This document shows, piece after piece, positions 21,357 through 29,966 of a stretch of 64,000 nt of DNA (its first letter is position 1; every line of letters begins with the position of its first letter). The translations under genes and the position numbers were made by a program. The DNA comes from Neisseria sp. Marseille-Q6792. GTDB taxonomy: Bacteria; Pseudomonadota; Gammaproteobacteria; Burkholderiales; Neisseriaceae. The stretch lies in the NCBI RefSeq assembly GCF_943181435.1, contig NZ_OW969598.1, positions 1,364,001 to 1,428,000 of the forward strand, in the 5' to 3' direction. Below the pieces are notes generated by a model. It was given only the letters and a program-made list of their open reading frames with translations. It had not been told where the DNA came from and did not search any database.

Positions 21357-21806
21357 ATGGACGTTCAACTCCCCATCGAAGCCAAAGACATCCAAAAACT
21401 CATCCCCCACCGCTATCCGTTTCTCCAGCTCGACCGCATTACCGCCTTCGAGCCGATGAAAACCCTGACCGCGATTAAAAACGTCACCATGAACGAGCCG
21501 CAGTTCCAAGGCCACTTCCCCGACCTGCCCGTGATGCCCGGCGTGCTGATTATCGAAGCCATGGCGCAAGCGTGCGGCACGTTGGCGATTTTGAGCGAAG
21601 GCGGGCGCAAAGAAAACGAATTCTTCTTCTTCGCCGGCATAGACGAAGCCCGTTTCAAACGCCAAGTCATCCCCGGCGACCAACTCGTCTTTGAAGTCGA
21701 GCTGCTGACCAGCCGACGCGGCATCGGCAAATTCAACGCCGTTGCCAAAGTGGACGGGCAAGTTGCCGTCGAAGCCGTGATTATGTGCGCCAAACGCGTG
21801 GTTTGA
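21357..21806 (+). CDS. fabZ: 3-hydroxyacyl-[ACP] dehydratase
   Basis: Dehydrates 3-hydroxyacyl-ACP in fatty-acid elongation, competing with LpxA/LpxD for the same acyl donors, which explains its place in the lpx operon. 149 residues, hot-dog fold, with the catalytic His in [10 protein letters not shown] and the Glu context [20 protein letters not shown]. 33 bases after lpxD. Unlike the usual gene order, lpxA does not follow directly: a terminator-like DUS pair, a Correia element and an Abi-like gene intervene. Confidence 0.96.
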   Translation: MDVQLPIEAKDIQKLIPHRYPFLQLDRITAFEPMKTLTAIKNVTMNEPQFQGHFPDLPVMPGVLIIEAMAQACGTLAILSEGGRKENEFFFFAGIDEARFKRQVIPGDQLVFEVELLTSRRGIGKFNAVAKVDGQVAVEAVIMCAKRVV

Positions 21807-21818
21807 GTGTTCAGAAAA

Positions 21819-21845
21819 AGGTCGTCTGAAAGTTTCAGACGACCT
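21819..21845 (+). terminator. Inverted pair of a variant uptake sequence behind fabZ
   Basis: AGGTCGTCTGAAA (21819-21831) and its perfect complement (21833-21845), one-base spacer. The arm is AGGTCGTCTGAA, the dialect known from N. mucosa-type species, not the ATGCCGTCTGAA that dominates here. Its position 12 bases after the stop fits a terminator. Confidence 0.75.
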
Positions 21846-21858
21846 AATAAAAAGAAAA

Positions 21859-21899
21859 CCCACCGGTTTAGGTTTATTCAAACCCAGGGACACGGTGGG
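21859..21899. repeat. Nested stem-loop of unknown role
   Basis: Outer arms CCCACCG (21859-21865) and CGGTGGG (21893-21899) enclose a second hairpin GGTTT-ATTC-AAACC (21871-21884). Downstream is T-rich (ATTAGTTTTATC). May be a second terminator or a remnant RNA element; not recognised. Confidence 0.5.
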
Positions 21900-21946
21900 G
21901 ATTAGTTTTATCTAACTGTATCAAATATAGTTTGAAACGTCAATTT

Positions 21947-22102
21947 TATAGTGGATTAAATTTAAACCAGTACGGCGTTGCCTCGCCTTAGCTCAAAGAG
22001 AACGATTCTCTAAGGTGCTGAAGCACCAAGTGAATCGGTTCCGTACTATTTGTACTGTCTGCGGCTTCGTCGCCTTGTCCTGATTTTTGTTAATCCACTA
22101 TA
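21947..22102. mobile_element. Correia repeat-enclosed element inside the lipid A operon
   Basis: 156 bp. The right end is a perfect TATAGTGGATTAACAAAAA inverse; the left end begins TATAGTGGATTAAATTTAAA, a variant end. The interior matches the element at 8586-8740 in opposite orientation. Its right edge lies 22 bases before the Abi-like gene. Confidence 0.9.
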
Positions 22103-22104
22103 CA
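22075..22104 (+). promoter_or_regulatory. Correia-borne promoter candidate for the Abi-like gene
   Basis: TTGTCC (22075-22080), 18-base spacer, TATACA (22099-22104). The -10 is formed by the element's terminal TATA plus flanking CA. Outward promoters at Correia ends are known; activity here is inference. Confidence 0.5.
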
Positions 22105-22124
22105 ATAAGGAATCAGGTATTAGC

Positions 22125-22847
22125 GTGAATTATAAGGAATGCTGTAGTATTTTTTCTGATTTCAGAATGGAACGGTATAAAAATGCCGTTGGGGAAGACA
22201 AAGCGGCTGAATTGTATTTATTGAATCTATCTTTATCAAGAGAACTTTTTCATGTTGTTTCAATATTTGAGATTGTTTTAAGAAACAAAATTGACATTTG
22301 CCTTCAACAGGAGTTTAAAGACAGAAACTGGTTATATGATAGCATACAGCCACAAACGAATCCTGCATTGAAATATCAAGGTTGCTTTTTAAGAAATGGT
22401 ACGAAAGAATCTGCTGAATTAATCAAGGTTGCATTATCTAAAATACAAAATAATAGCGGGGGAAAATTTGACCACAACCAATTGGTTGCAGGACTAGGAT
22501 TCGGTTTTTGGCGGTATCTGTTTGCGGGAGGGAAAGATGCTCAATTTGATGCTACAGGGAAAGTATTGATGAAAGTTTTTCCAAAAAAGCCCAAATCTAC
22601 ACCAAGTGTGCAATATAACCAAAAATGGATTTTTCGAGAACTTTCCAATATTAACAATTTCCGTAATCGTTTGGCACATCACGAACCGATTTGTTTTAAA
22701 GGTGCAATAAAAGATACCAACTACGCTAGAAATATTCACCAATCTATTTTTGAACTGCTTAATTACATGGATGTAGATACTACTTCAGTATTTAGCCATT
22801 TTAGCGATCAAGTGATTGCGGTCTGCGATGAAATCGACAAACTGTAA
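22125..22847 (+). CDS. Abi_2-type (AbiD/AbiF-like) HEPN protein, possible phage-defence toxin
   Basis: 240 residues. The C-terminal block NNFRNRLAHHEPI carries Rx4H (Arg180-His185), the HEPN ribonuclease motif. It also has the Abi_2 blocks FHVVSIFEIVLRNKI (~42-56) and LGFGFWRYLF (~124-133). Abi_2 proteins are abortive-infection factors in lactococcal plasmids; here an RNase role is inference. Start taken as GTG at 22125 (CAGG seven bases upstream); the longer frame from 22050 reads through the Correia element and is rejected. Base composition is strikingly AT-rich against fabZ and lpxA, indicating acquisition. No partner antitoxin gene is visible. Confidence 0.78.
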   Translation: MNYKECCSIFSDFRMERYKNAVGEDKAAELYLLNLSLSRELFHVVSIFEIVLRNKIDICLQQEFKDRNWLYDSIQPQTNPALKYQGCFLRNGTKESAELIKVALSKIQNNSGGKFDHNQLVAGLGFGFWRYLFAGGKDAQFDATGKVLMKVFPKKPKSTPSVQYNQKWIFRELSNINNFRNRLAHHEPICFKGAIKDTNYARNIHQSIFELLNYMDVDTTSVFSHFSDQVIAVCDEIDKL

Positions 22848-22889
22848 TTTTCTATTATTTGTCTTAACAAGCAGCGGAGTATTAAAAAC

Positions 22890-23666
22890 ATGACCCTTAT
22901 CCACCCGACCGCCGTCATCGACCCCAAAGCCGAACTCGACTCCAGCGTCAAAGTCGGCGCGTACACCGTTATCGGCCCCAACGTCCAAATCGGTGCGAAT
23001 ACCGAAATCGGCCCGCACGCCGTCATCAACGGCCACACCAGCATCGGCGAAAACAACCGCATTTTCCAATTTGCCAGCCTCGGCGAAATTCCGCAGGACA
23101 AAAAATACCGCGACGAGCCGACCAAGCTGATTATCGGCAACGGCAACACCATCCGCGAATTCACCACCTTTAATTTAGGCACGGTAACCGGCATCGGCGA
23201 AACCCGTATCGGCGACGACAACTGGATTATGGCGTACTGCCACCTCGCGCACGACTGCGTGGTCGGCAACCACACCATCTTCGCCAACAACGCCTCGCTT
23301 GCCGGACACGTTACCATCGGCGACTACGTCGTTTTGGGCGGCTACACGCTGGTTTTCCAATTCTGCCGCATCGGTGACTACGCCATGACCGCCTTCGCCG
23401 CAGGCGTACACAAAGACGTACCGCCCTACTTCATGGCATCGGGCTACCGCGCCGAACCGGCGGGGCTCAACAGCGAAGGCATGCGCCGCAACGGTTTTAC
23501 CGCAGAACAGATTTCCGCCGTCAAAGACGTGTACAAAACCCTCTATCATCGCGGCATTCCGTTTGAAGAAGCCAAGGCAGACATTCTCCTCCGCGCCGAA
23601 ACCCAAGCCGAGCTTGCCGTATTCCGAGACTTTTTCGCACAATCGACGCGCGGCATCATCCGCTGA
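22890..23666 (+). CDS. lpxA: UDP-N-acetylglucosamine O-acyltransferase
   Basis: First step of lipid A synthesis: transfers a 3-hydroxyacyl chain (C12 in Neisseria) from ACP to UDP-GlcNAc. 258 residues, beta-helix of hexapeptide repeats ([14 protein letters not shown]), catalytic His in [14 protein letters not shown], and a C-terminal helical domain. GGAG lies ~12 bases before the ATG. It is separated from lpxD-fabZ by the inserted block, so its transcription must come through the Abi-like gene or from a local promoter. Confidence 0.96.
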   Translation: MTLIHPTAVIDPKAELDSSVKVGAYTVIGPNVQIGANTEIGPHAVINGHTSIGENNRIFQFASLGEIPQDKKYRDEPTKLIIGNGNTIREFTTFNLGTVTGIGETRIGDDNWIMAYCHLAHDCVVGNHTIFANNASLAGHVTIGDYVVLGGYTLVFQFCRIGDYAMTAFAAGVHKDVPPYFMASGYRAEPAGLNSEGMRRNGFTAEQISAVKDVYKTLYHRGIPFEEAKADILLRAETQAELAVFRDFFAQSTRGIIR

Positions 23667-23679
23667 CCATACCCTTTTG

Positions 23680-23717
23680 ATGCCGTCTGAAACCTCCAAA
23701 AGCGTTTCAGACGGCAT
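23680..23717 (+). terminator. DUS inverted-repeat terminator of lpxA
   Basis: ATGCCGTCTGAAAC (23680-23693) pairs with 23704-23717, 10-base loop, 13 bases after the stop. Confidence 0.8.
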
Positions 23718-23723
23718 TTGCGC

Positions 23724-23729
23724 TATAAT
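23724..23729 (+). promoter_or_regulatory. Candidate -10 box for valS
   Basis: Perfect TATAAT 38 bases before the valS start. No good -35 is seen at 16-18 bases, where the DUS hairpin lies. Confidence 0.4.
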
Positions 23730-23766
23730 TCAAACCATCAAATCATCTTATTTCTCAGGGCTTCAT

Positions 23767-26604
23767 ATGTTAGACAAATACTCCCCCGCCGAAATCGAAT
23801 CCAAGCACTATCAAAACTGGGAAAGCCAAGGCTATTTCCAACCTGATATGGATTTGACCAAACCGTCTTTCTCCATCCAACTGCCGCCGCCCAACGTAAC
23901 CGGCACGCTGCACATGGGTCATGCCTTCAACCAAACCATTATGGACGGCCTGACCCGCTACTACCGCATGAAAGGCTGCAACACCGCCTGGATTCCCGGC
24001 ACCGACCACGCGGGCATCGCCACGCAAATCGTGGTCGAGCGTCAGCTTGCCGCGCAAAACGTGTCGCGTCATGACTTGGGCCGCGAAAAATTCTTGGAAA
24101 AAGTGTGGGAATGGAAAGAAGTTTCCGGCGGTACGATTACCCAGCAGATGCGCCGCGTGGGCTGCTCTGCCGACTGGACGCGCGAGTATTTCACGATGGA
24201 CGACGTGCGCGCCGAAACCGTAACCGAAGTGTTTGTGCGCCTGTTTGAGCAAGGCTTGATTTACCGCGGCAAACGCTTGGTGAACTGGGATCCGGTATTG
24301 GGTACGGCAGTGTCTGATTTGGAAGTGGAAAGCGTGGAAGAACAAGGCTCTATGTGGCACATCCGCTATCCGCTGGCTGACAATCCTGCTGAAGCCGTTA
24401 TCGTGGCGACCACCCGTCCCGAAACGCTGCTGGGCGACGTTGCCGTTGCCGTCAATCCTGAAGACGAACGTTATACCCACTTAATCGGCAAAGAATTAAT
24501 CCTGCCGCTGACCGGCCGCACCATTCCCGTGATTGCCGACGAATACGTTGAAAAAGACTTCGGTACCGGCTGCGTAAAAATCACACCTGCGCACGACTTC
24601 AACGACTACGAAGTCGGCAAACGCCACGACACGCGCCTGATTAACGTGTTCGATTTGGAAGCCAAAGTATTGGCAAACGCCGAAGTGTTCAACTTCAAAG
24701 GCGAAGCGCAACAAGGTTTTGCCCTGCCTGAAAAATACGCAGGCTTGGACCGCTTTGCCGCGCGCAAACAAATGATTGCCGATTTGCAGGAACAAGGCTT
24801 GTTGGTCGAAATCAAAGCACACACGCTGATGACACCGAAAGGCGACCGAACCGGCTCAGTGATTGAGCCGATGCTGACCAGCCAATGGTTTGTCGCCATG
24901 TCCGCCACGCCAAACGGCGGCGAGCCTGACAGCGAATTCAAAGGCCTGAGCCTCGCCGACAAAGCCAAAAAAGCCGTCGACAGCGGCGCAGTGCGCTTTA
25001 TCCCTGAAAACTGGGTCAACACTTACAACCAATGGATGAACAACATCCAAGACTGGTGTATCTCACGCCAACTGTGGTGGGGCCATCAAATCCCCGCGTG
25101 GTACGACGAAGCAGGCAATGTGTACGTTGCCCGCAATCAGGAAGAAGCCGAAAAACAAGCCGGCAAAACAGGTTTGACCCGCGAAGAAGACGTATTGGAC
25201 ACTTGGTTCTCCTCCGCGCTCGTGCCGTTCTCCACGCTCGGCTGGCCGTCTGAAACCGACGAACTCAAAGCCTTCCTGCCGTCCAATGTTTTGGTAACAG
25301 GCTACGAAATTATCTTCTTCTGGGTGGCGCGCATGATTATGATGACCACCCACTTCACCGGCAAAGTACCGTTTAAAGACGTGTACATCCACGGCATCGT
25401 GCGCGACCACGAAGGCAAAAAAATGTCCAAATCCGAAGGCAACGTCATCGACCCTGTGGATTTGATCGACGGCATCGGCTTGGAAAAACTGCTGGTAAAA
25501 CGTACCACCGGCCTGCGCAAACCCGAAACCGCGCCGAAAGTGGAAGAAGCCACGAAAAAACTCTTTCCCGAAGGCATCCCCGGTATGGGTGCGGACGCAT
25601 TGCGCTTCACTATGGCGAGCTACGCCAGCCTCGGCCGCAGCGTCAACTTCGACTTCAAACGCGCCGAAGGCTACCGCAACTTCTGCAACAAAATCTGGAA
25701 CGCCACCAACTTCGTCTTGATGAACACCGAAAACCAAGACTGCGGCTACGGCGCAACCGCCGCCGAACCGCGCGGCTATTCCTTCCCCGATATGTGGATT
25801 GTAGGCCGTCTGAATCAGACCATCGAGCAAGTAACGCAAGCCTACGAAACCTACCGCTTTGATTTGGCGGCGGAAACCCTATACAGCTTCGTATGGAACG
25901 ACTATTGCGACTGGTATTTGGAACTTGCCAAAGTGCAGCTTCAAACCGGCTGCGCCAGCCGCCAGCGCGCCACACGCCATACCTTATTGCGCGTACTCGA
26001 AGCCGCCCTGCGCCTGCTGCATCCGATTATCCCGTTCATCACCGAAGAACTGTGGCAAACCGTCGCTCCTATGTGCGACGCGAAAACCGCCGACAGCATC
26101 ATGCTCGCCCGCTTCCCCGAAGCCGACGGCGGCGATATTGTTCAGACGGCCTTCGAGCAAATGACCGTGTTGCAGGATTTGATCGGCGCCGTCCGCAACC
26201 TGCGCGGCGAAATGGGCATCCAGCCCAACGTGAAAGCCCCGCTGTTTGTCGAAAGCGCGGACGACTTGGCGGACTACCTCAAATACCTGCCGATGATGAC
26301 CCGCCTGACCGAAGCACAGCAAGTCGCCGCCCTGCCCGAAAGCGAAGACGCGCCTGTCGCCGTCTGCAACGGCGCGCGCCTGATGCTGAAAGTCGAAATC
26401 GACAAAGCCGCCGAAACCGCCCGCTTGAGCAAAGAAGCCGAGAAGCTGCAAAAAGCCTTGGACAAACTCAACACCAAACTCTCCAAACCCGGCTACACCG
26501 AAAAAGCCCCGGCGCATCTGGTGGAAAAAGACAAAGCCGATTTGGTGGAATTGGAAGACAAAATGGCAAAAGTGCAAACTCAGTTGGCGAAGTTGAAAGA
26601 CTGA
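23767..26604 (+). CDS. valS: Valyl-tRNA synthetase
   Basis: Class I synthetase charging tRNA-Val, with an editing domain that removes Thr. 945 residues: HIGH-type motif TLHMGHAF (~43-50), the CP1 editing insertion (~190-340, starting near [10 protein letters not shown]), KMSKSEGN (~553-560), anticodon-binding domain, and a C-terminal coiled coil (from ~880, [17 protein letters not shown]). Start at 23767 gives the family N-terminus [17 protein letters not shown] lies upstream. An AG-dialect DUS pair follows. Confidence 0.97.
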   Translation: MLDKYSPAEIESKHYQNWESQGYFQPDMDLTKPSFSIQLPPPNVTGTLHMGHAFNQTIMDGLTRYYRMKGCNTAWIPGTDHAGIATQIVVERQLAAQNVSRHDLGREKFLEKVWEWKEVSGGTITQQMRRVGCSADWTREYFTMDDVRAETVTEVFVRLFEQGLIYRGKRLVNWDPVLGTAVSDLEVESVEEQGSMWHIRYPLADNPAEAVIVATTRPETLLGDVAVAVNPEDERYTHLIGKELILPLTGRTIPVIADEYVEKDFGTGCVKITPAHDFNDYEVGKRHDTRLINVFDLEAKVLANAEVFNFKGEAQQGFALPEKYAGLDRFAARKQMIADLQEQGLLVEIKAHTLMTPKGDRTGSVIEPMLTSQWFVAMSATPNGGEPDSEFKGLSLADKAKKAVDSGAVRFIPENWVNTYNQWMNNIQDWCISRQLWWGHQIPAWYDEAGNVYVARNQEEAEKQAGKTGLTREEDVLDTWFSSALVPFSTLGWPSETDELKAFLPSNVLVTGYEIIFFWVARMIMMTTHFTGKVPFKDVYIHGIVRDHEGKKMSKSEGNVIDPVDLIDGIGLEKLLVKRTTGLRKPETAPKVEEATKKLFPEGIPGMGADALRFTMASYASLGRSVNFDFKRAEGYRNFCNKIWNATNFVLMNTENQDCGYGATAAEPRGYSFPDMWIVGRLNQTIEQVTQAYETYRFDLAAETLYSFVWNDYCDWYLELAKVQLQTGCASRQRATRHTLLRVLEAALRLLHPIIPFITEELWQTVAPMCDAKTADSIMLARFPEADGGDIVQTAFEQMTVLQDLIGAVRNLRGEMGIQPNVKAPLFVESADDLADYLKYLPMMTRLTEAQQVAALPESEDAPVAVCNGARLMLKVEIDKAAETARLSKEAEKLQKALDKLNTKLSKPGYTEKAPAHLVEKDKADLVELEDKMAKVQTQLAKLKD

Positions 26605-26620
26605 TTTGATTGAATAGACA

Positions 26621-26661
26621 AGGCCGTCTGAAAACCTGAAACCAGAGTTTTCAGACGGCCT
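26621..26661 (+). terminator. AG-type DUS inverted-repeat terminator of valS
   Basis: AGGCCGTCTGAAAAC (26621-26635) pairs perfectly with 26647-26661; loop 11 bases. Uses AGGCCGTCTGAA instead of ATGCCGTCTGAA. Confidence 0.8.
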
Positions 26662-26678
26662 CATCAAAAGGAAATCAA

Positions 26679-26906
26679 ATGATGGACTTCATCGTGCCTA
26701 TATTGCTCGTCGTCGCCATCGTCGTACTTCATATTCATACCTGCTTTACCGAAGCCGTCCACCTCAACAAATGGCGGCCGTGGCTGATTATTCTACTGTT
26801 GATTCTGACCGGCACTTGGTTTATCTACTTCGTCAGCCGTACCGCACTGATGAAGCTGGGTGTCCAACTGGCGCTGATTGTCGGCCTCGTGATTTACATC
26901 TCTTGA
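26679..26906 (+). CDS. Small three-helix membrane protein, unknown function
   Basis: 75 residues, almost entirely hydrophobic: segments ~3-22, ~33-53 and ~57-75, with short polar loops (HTCFTEAVHLNKWRP). AAAAGGA seven bases upstream supports the start at 26679; 26682 is also possible. Followed 17 bases later by a secreted-protein gene with its own AAAGGA, suggesting a two-gene unit. I do not recognise the family. Confidence 0.75.
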   Translation: MMDFIVPILLVVAIVVLHIHTCFTEAVHLNKWRPWLIILLLILTGTWFIYFVSRTALMKLGVQLALIVGLVIYIS

Positions 26907-26923
26907 ACGTCAAAGGAAATACG

Positions 26924-27388
26924 ATGAAACTCTTTATTCTGCCGGTGCTTTTATCCGCAACAACTGCTCTGGCTTCTCCGATTGTCGGTACATGGCATTG
27001 CGTTGGTTCTGATGAAAACATTCACGGTGATGCAAAAGTCGAATATCTTCAGGACGGCAGTTTCCGTGGCGATGCTAAGCTCAAAGTGGACGATGACGGC
27101 AATGTCTTGGCATACCGTGTTGTCGGCTCAGGGAAATGGCGTTTTGAAAACAATGCCTTGACGGAAAGCCAAATCAAATATAGCGAAGTTTCACGACAGC
27201 ACAGCCCCGAAACGCTGGCGTGGTTGGAAAAGTCGGAGAATGGACGACTTTTGGAAAGCATGATGTACACCGGATTGGTCGCGCAGATGGACAAAGCCGG
27301 AAAAGATGAAGTGTATCAACTGGATAAAACAGGCAAATTAGTGTCCGAAGACGGAACTTCCCGTGAGGTATGTACGAAAGTGAAGTGA
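26924..27388 (+). CDS. Small exported protein of unknown function
   Basis: 154 residues with a classical signal peptide (MKLFILPVLLSATTALA, cleavage before SPIVGTW) and no lipobox Cys at the cleavage site. The mature part starts VGTWHCVGSD and is rich in short beta-like stretches; two cysteines (near the mature N-terminus and four residues from the end) could form a disulfide. The GTW opening recalls lipocalin-like small barrels, but this is a guess. Start has AAAGGA (26912-26917). Probably periplasmic and co-transcribed with the preceding membrane-protein gene. Confidence 0.78.
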   Translation: MKLFILPVLLSATTALASPIVGTWHCVGSDENIHGDAKVEYLQDGSFRGDAKLKVDDDGNVLAYRVVGSGKWRFENNALTESQIKYSEVSRQHSPETLAWLEKSENGRLLESMMYTGLVAQMDKAGKDEVYQLDKTGKLVSEDGTSREVCTKVK

Positions 27389-27405
27389 AAAACACTTGTA
27401 GATCA

Positions 27406-27691
27406 GATAAGACATTCAAAGTCATCTGGAATCATTCGACCCAGACATGGACGGCGGTCAGCGAGCTTGCCGGTACAAGGAAAAAAGCAAATCTATCAAA
27501 TTGACGGCCATCTCTGCCGCCCTGCTCATGGCATGAGGTACGGCTCAAGCCGCCACACATACGGCTGCGGACAGCCTGATTGCCATATCGGATAATTTGG
27601 CGGCAGGTACAACGGCAAACTGATTTGGAAAGCGCAAGCCAACCTCAACAGCCGTGCAGATGTAGGCGTAGGCATGGGTTACCTCTGGTAA
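27406..27691 (+). pseudogene. Relic of a trimeric autotransporter adhesin (ESPR plus last anchor strand)
   Basis: Three frame-shifted pieces add up to both ends of a Hia/NhhA-type adhesin. Bases 27406-27480 read KTFKVIWNHSTQTWTAVSEL, the extended signal peptide region. The adjacent frame continues with KSIKLTAISAALLMA-stop-GTAQAATHTAAD, a signal-peptide core and cleavage site broken by TGA. Bases ~27608-27691 read WKAQANLNSRADVGVGMGYLW-stop, which resembles the last strand of a YadA-type anchor. The start codon is lost and the passenger is deleted. A terminator follows at the expected place. Function is surely lost. Confidence 0.75.
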
Positions 27692-27708
27692 CCAGTTTAG
27701 CCTTACAC

Positions 27709-27736
27709 AAAGCCCTTCGGATTTCCGAAGGGCTTT
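27709..27736 (+). terminator. Rho-independent terminator behind the adhesin relic
   Basis: AAAGCCCTTCGG (27709-27720) pairs with 27725-27736 around ATTT and runs into six T. Confidence 0.85.
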
Positions 27737-27793
27737 TTTCAGATAAAACATTTGCACAATTGCAACATCAAGAAACCTTACAATATACAGCCC

Positions 27794-27875
27794 GAGACCT
27801 TTGCAAAACTCCCCAAAATCCCCTAAATGTCTTGGTGGGAATTTAGGGGATTTTGGGGAGTTTTGCAAAGGTCTC
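27794..27875. mobile_element. Palindromic MITE with IS1106/IS5-type ends
   Basis: Two perfect 35-bp inverted arms (27794-27828 and 27841-27875) around a 12-base centre. The outer GAGACCTTTGCAAAA resembles the terminal inverted repeat of neisserial IS5-family elements such as IS1106 (from memory). No transposase remains. Confidence 0.75.
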
Positions 27876-27889
27876 AGTCTAAAAGAATA

Positions 27890-27926
27890 AAACAATGCCG
27901 TCTGAAATCTTCAGACGGCATTGTTT
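27890..27926. terminator. Bidirectional DUS terminator at the 3' end of oxyR
   Basis: 17-bp perfect stem (27890-27906 with 27910-27926), 3-base loop, A/T-flanked on both sides; lies 5 bases beyond the leftward oxyR stop. Confidence 0.82.
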
Positions 27927-27931
27927 TTGAA

Positions 27932-28852
27932 TTACCCTCTAAGGAACGTTACACCGCTCAACCTCGATTGCATAATCGCCGTTTTCATTGCAGACAGTGC
28001 CTTCGGACGAACAAAGTTACGACGGTATGCCAACACGACCCGACGGCTCGGTGCAGTACCCTCGAAAGGAATAATACTGAAAAGCATATGGTCGTTTTCA
28101 GTCAGTGCAGTTGCCGGTAATACACTGATTGCCAGACCGCTTGCAACCATATGGCGAATCGTATTAATCGAACTGCCCTGTAATGTATTGGTCAAACCCT
28201 GTATGCGTTGTTTGGCAGCCAACTCGGAGCAACTTGACAACACTTGATCCCGCATACAATTCCCTTCCGTAAGCAACAATACCTGTTCTTCGCCCAACAT
28301 TTTAGACGACACAGCATCAAGCTCTTCAAACGGATGCCCCTTGGGAACAATGACGAAGAACGGTTCGTCATACAACGGTTCGGTAACGATACCCGGTTCC
28401 TGAAACGGCTCTGCCACGATAATTGCGTCAACGTCCCCACGCTTAAGGGATTCAGTCAACGTATGCGTATAGTTCTCCTCCAACATCAGAGGCATCTTAG
28501 GTGCAGTACGACGCAGAGAAACAATCAACTTTGGTAACAAGTAAGGAGCAACTGTGAAAATTAATCCAAGTTTGAATGCCCCCTCCAGCTCATTCTGCTC
28601 TTCATTTGCCAAATGCCTTATAAGCTCTGCCTCCTCAAGCACTTTGCGTGCCTGAGCAACGATGCGTTCCCCTGCCTCCGTCGTAATAATATCATTACTA
28701 CTCCGGTCAAACAGGGAAACAGCAAGCTCCTCTTCCAGCTTCTTAATAGCAATGGATAAGGTGGGCTGACTGACAAAACAACGCCGTGCAGCGCGACCGA
28801 AATGACGTTCCTGAGCAACTGCAACGATGTACCGTAATTCGGTCAAGGTCAT
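27932..28852 (-). CDS. oxyR: Hydrogen-peroxide-responsive regulator OxyR
   Basis: LysR-type regulator. N-terminal winged helix-turn-helix (residues 1-60), C-terminal sensor domain holding the redox pair in EGNCMRDQVLSSC, with the two cysteines nine residues apart exactly as Cys199/Cys208 of E. coli OxyR. In gonococcus OxyR is known to repress catalase. Starts 3 bases after the minE stop, so it is translated as the last gene of minC-minD-minE-oxyR, an arrangement particular to Neisseria. Confidence 0.96.
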   Translation of the reverse strand: MTLTELRYIVAVAQERHFGRAARRCFVSQPTLSIAIKKLEEELAVSLFDRSSNDIITTEAGERIVAQARKVLEEAELIRHLANEEQNELEGAFKLGLIFTVAPYLLPKLIVSLRRTAPKMPLMLEENYTHTLTESLKRGDVDAIIVAEPFQEPGIVTEPLYDEPFFVIVPKGHPFEELDAVSSKMLGEEQVLLLTEGNCMRDQVLSSCSELAAKQRIQGLTNTLQGSSINTIRHMVASGLAISVLPATALTENDHMLFSIIPFEGTAPSRRVVLAYRRNFVRPKALSAMKTAIMQSRLSGVTFLRG

Positions 28853-28855
28853 GAA

Positions 28856-29119
28856 CTATACCTTTTTCTGTTCCGGTAATGTAATGTTCAATTCCAGAAC
28901 ATCCACACCATCCTGCTTCTCTTGAGAAATACGGATATTATCCAAGGAAACATTCACATACTTAGACAAAACTTCCATCAATTCTTTACGCAAAGTCGGC
29001 AAATAATCGGGAGCCTGACCTTCTTGAGCACGCTCTTGGGCAATGATAATTTGAAGACGATCTCGTGCGACAGTTGCCGTTTTCTGCTTTCTACCAAATA
29101 AAAGATCAATTAATGACAT
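28856..29119 (-). CDS. minE: Cell-division topological specificity factor MinE
   Basis: Drives MinCD oscillation so the septum forms at mid-cell or, in cocci, in the correct plane. 87 residues: short N-terminal amphipathic segment (MSLIDLLFG), the anti-MinCD region (~12-32, [11 protein letters not shown]) and a C-terminal dimerisation domain. 3 bases downstream of minD. Confidence 0.96.
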   Translation of the reverse strand: MSLIDLLFGRKQKTATVARDRLQIIIAQERAQEGQAPDYLPTLRKELMEVLSKYVNVSLDNIRISQEKQDGVDVLELNITLPEQKKV

Positions 29120-29122
29120 ACG

Positions 29123-29938
29123 TTAACCTCCAAACAGACGTTTGAAGAAGCCTTTTTTCTCAACTTCTAAGAAACGCATTTCACGATTTTCACCCAATAG
29201 ACGGGCAATTACGTCCTTATAAGCTTCAGAAGCAACCACGCTGTCTTGATGAATAACAGGCTCACCTGAGTTAGAGGCCTGCAAAACGTTTTGCGATTCC
29301 GGAATCACACCAATCAAGGGAATACGCAAAATGTCACAAATATCCTGTACTGAAAGCATTTCACCTTTAGCTACACGTTCAGGAGAGTAACGAGTAATCA
29401 ACAAATGCTCCTTAACCGAACCACCTTGCTCTGCTTTACGTGATTTACTTTGTAGAATACCTAAAATCCTGTCAGAGTCTCGAACACTGGAAACCTCCGG
29501 ATTAGTCGTTACGATGGCTTCATCGGCAAAATACAATGCCATCAATGCACCTTGCTCAATACCGGCAGGAGAATCACAAATAATATATTCGAAACCCATT
29601 TTCTTACTACCCAACTCTTTCATGACCTTCTCTACACCCTCACGTGTCAAAGCATCTTTATCCCGAGTTTGGGAAGCAGGCAGAATAAACAAATTTTCAC
29701 AGTTTTTATCTTTAATCAATGCCTGATTAAGTGTCGCCTCACCTTGAATGACATTAATGAGGTCATAAACGACACGCCGCTCACAGCCCATAATTAAATC
29801 AAGATTACGTAAGCCAACATCAAAATCAATCACCGCAGTTTTGTATCCGCGCAATGCCAAACCTGTTGCAATACTGGCACTGGTAGTCGTTTTACCAACA
29901 CCACCCTTACCAGAAGTTACTACAATAATTTTTGCCAC
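29123..29938 (-). CDS. minD: Septum-site determining ATPase MinD
   Basis: Membrane-bound ATPase that recruits MinC and is released by MinE. 271 residues: deviant Walker A SGKGGVGKTTTSA (~9-21), IICDSPAGIE, and the C-terminal amphipathic membrane helix KKGFFKRLFGG. The start is GTG at 29938 (VAKIIVVTSGKGG), with AAAGGA seven bases upstream; the longer frame to 30061 is only the minC end read in another frame. Confidence 0.96.
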   Translation of the reverse strand: MAKIIVVTSGKGGVGKTTTSASIATGLALRGYKTAVIDFDVGLRNLDLIMGCERRVVYDLINVIQGEATLNQALIKDKNCENLFILPASQTRDKDALTREGVEKVMKELGSKKMGFEYIICDSPAGIEQGALMALYFADEAIVTTNPEVSSVRDSDRILGILQSKSRKAEQGGSVKEHLLITRYSPERVAKGEMLSVQDICDILRIPLIGVIPESQNVLQASNSGEPVIHQDSVVASEAYKDVIARLLGENREMRFLEVEKKGFFKRLFGG

Positions 29939-29966
29939 AATATTTCCTTTTTTAAATATCAAATAA

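Noticed and set aside
22050..22124. Longer start of the Abi-like gene through the Correia element
   Set aside because: The extra residues are a translation of the element's end, which also gives MYCLRL-type frames at the other Correia copy.
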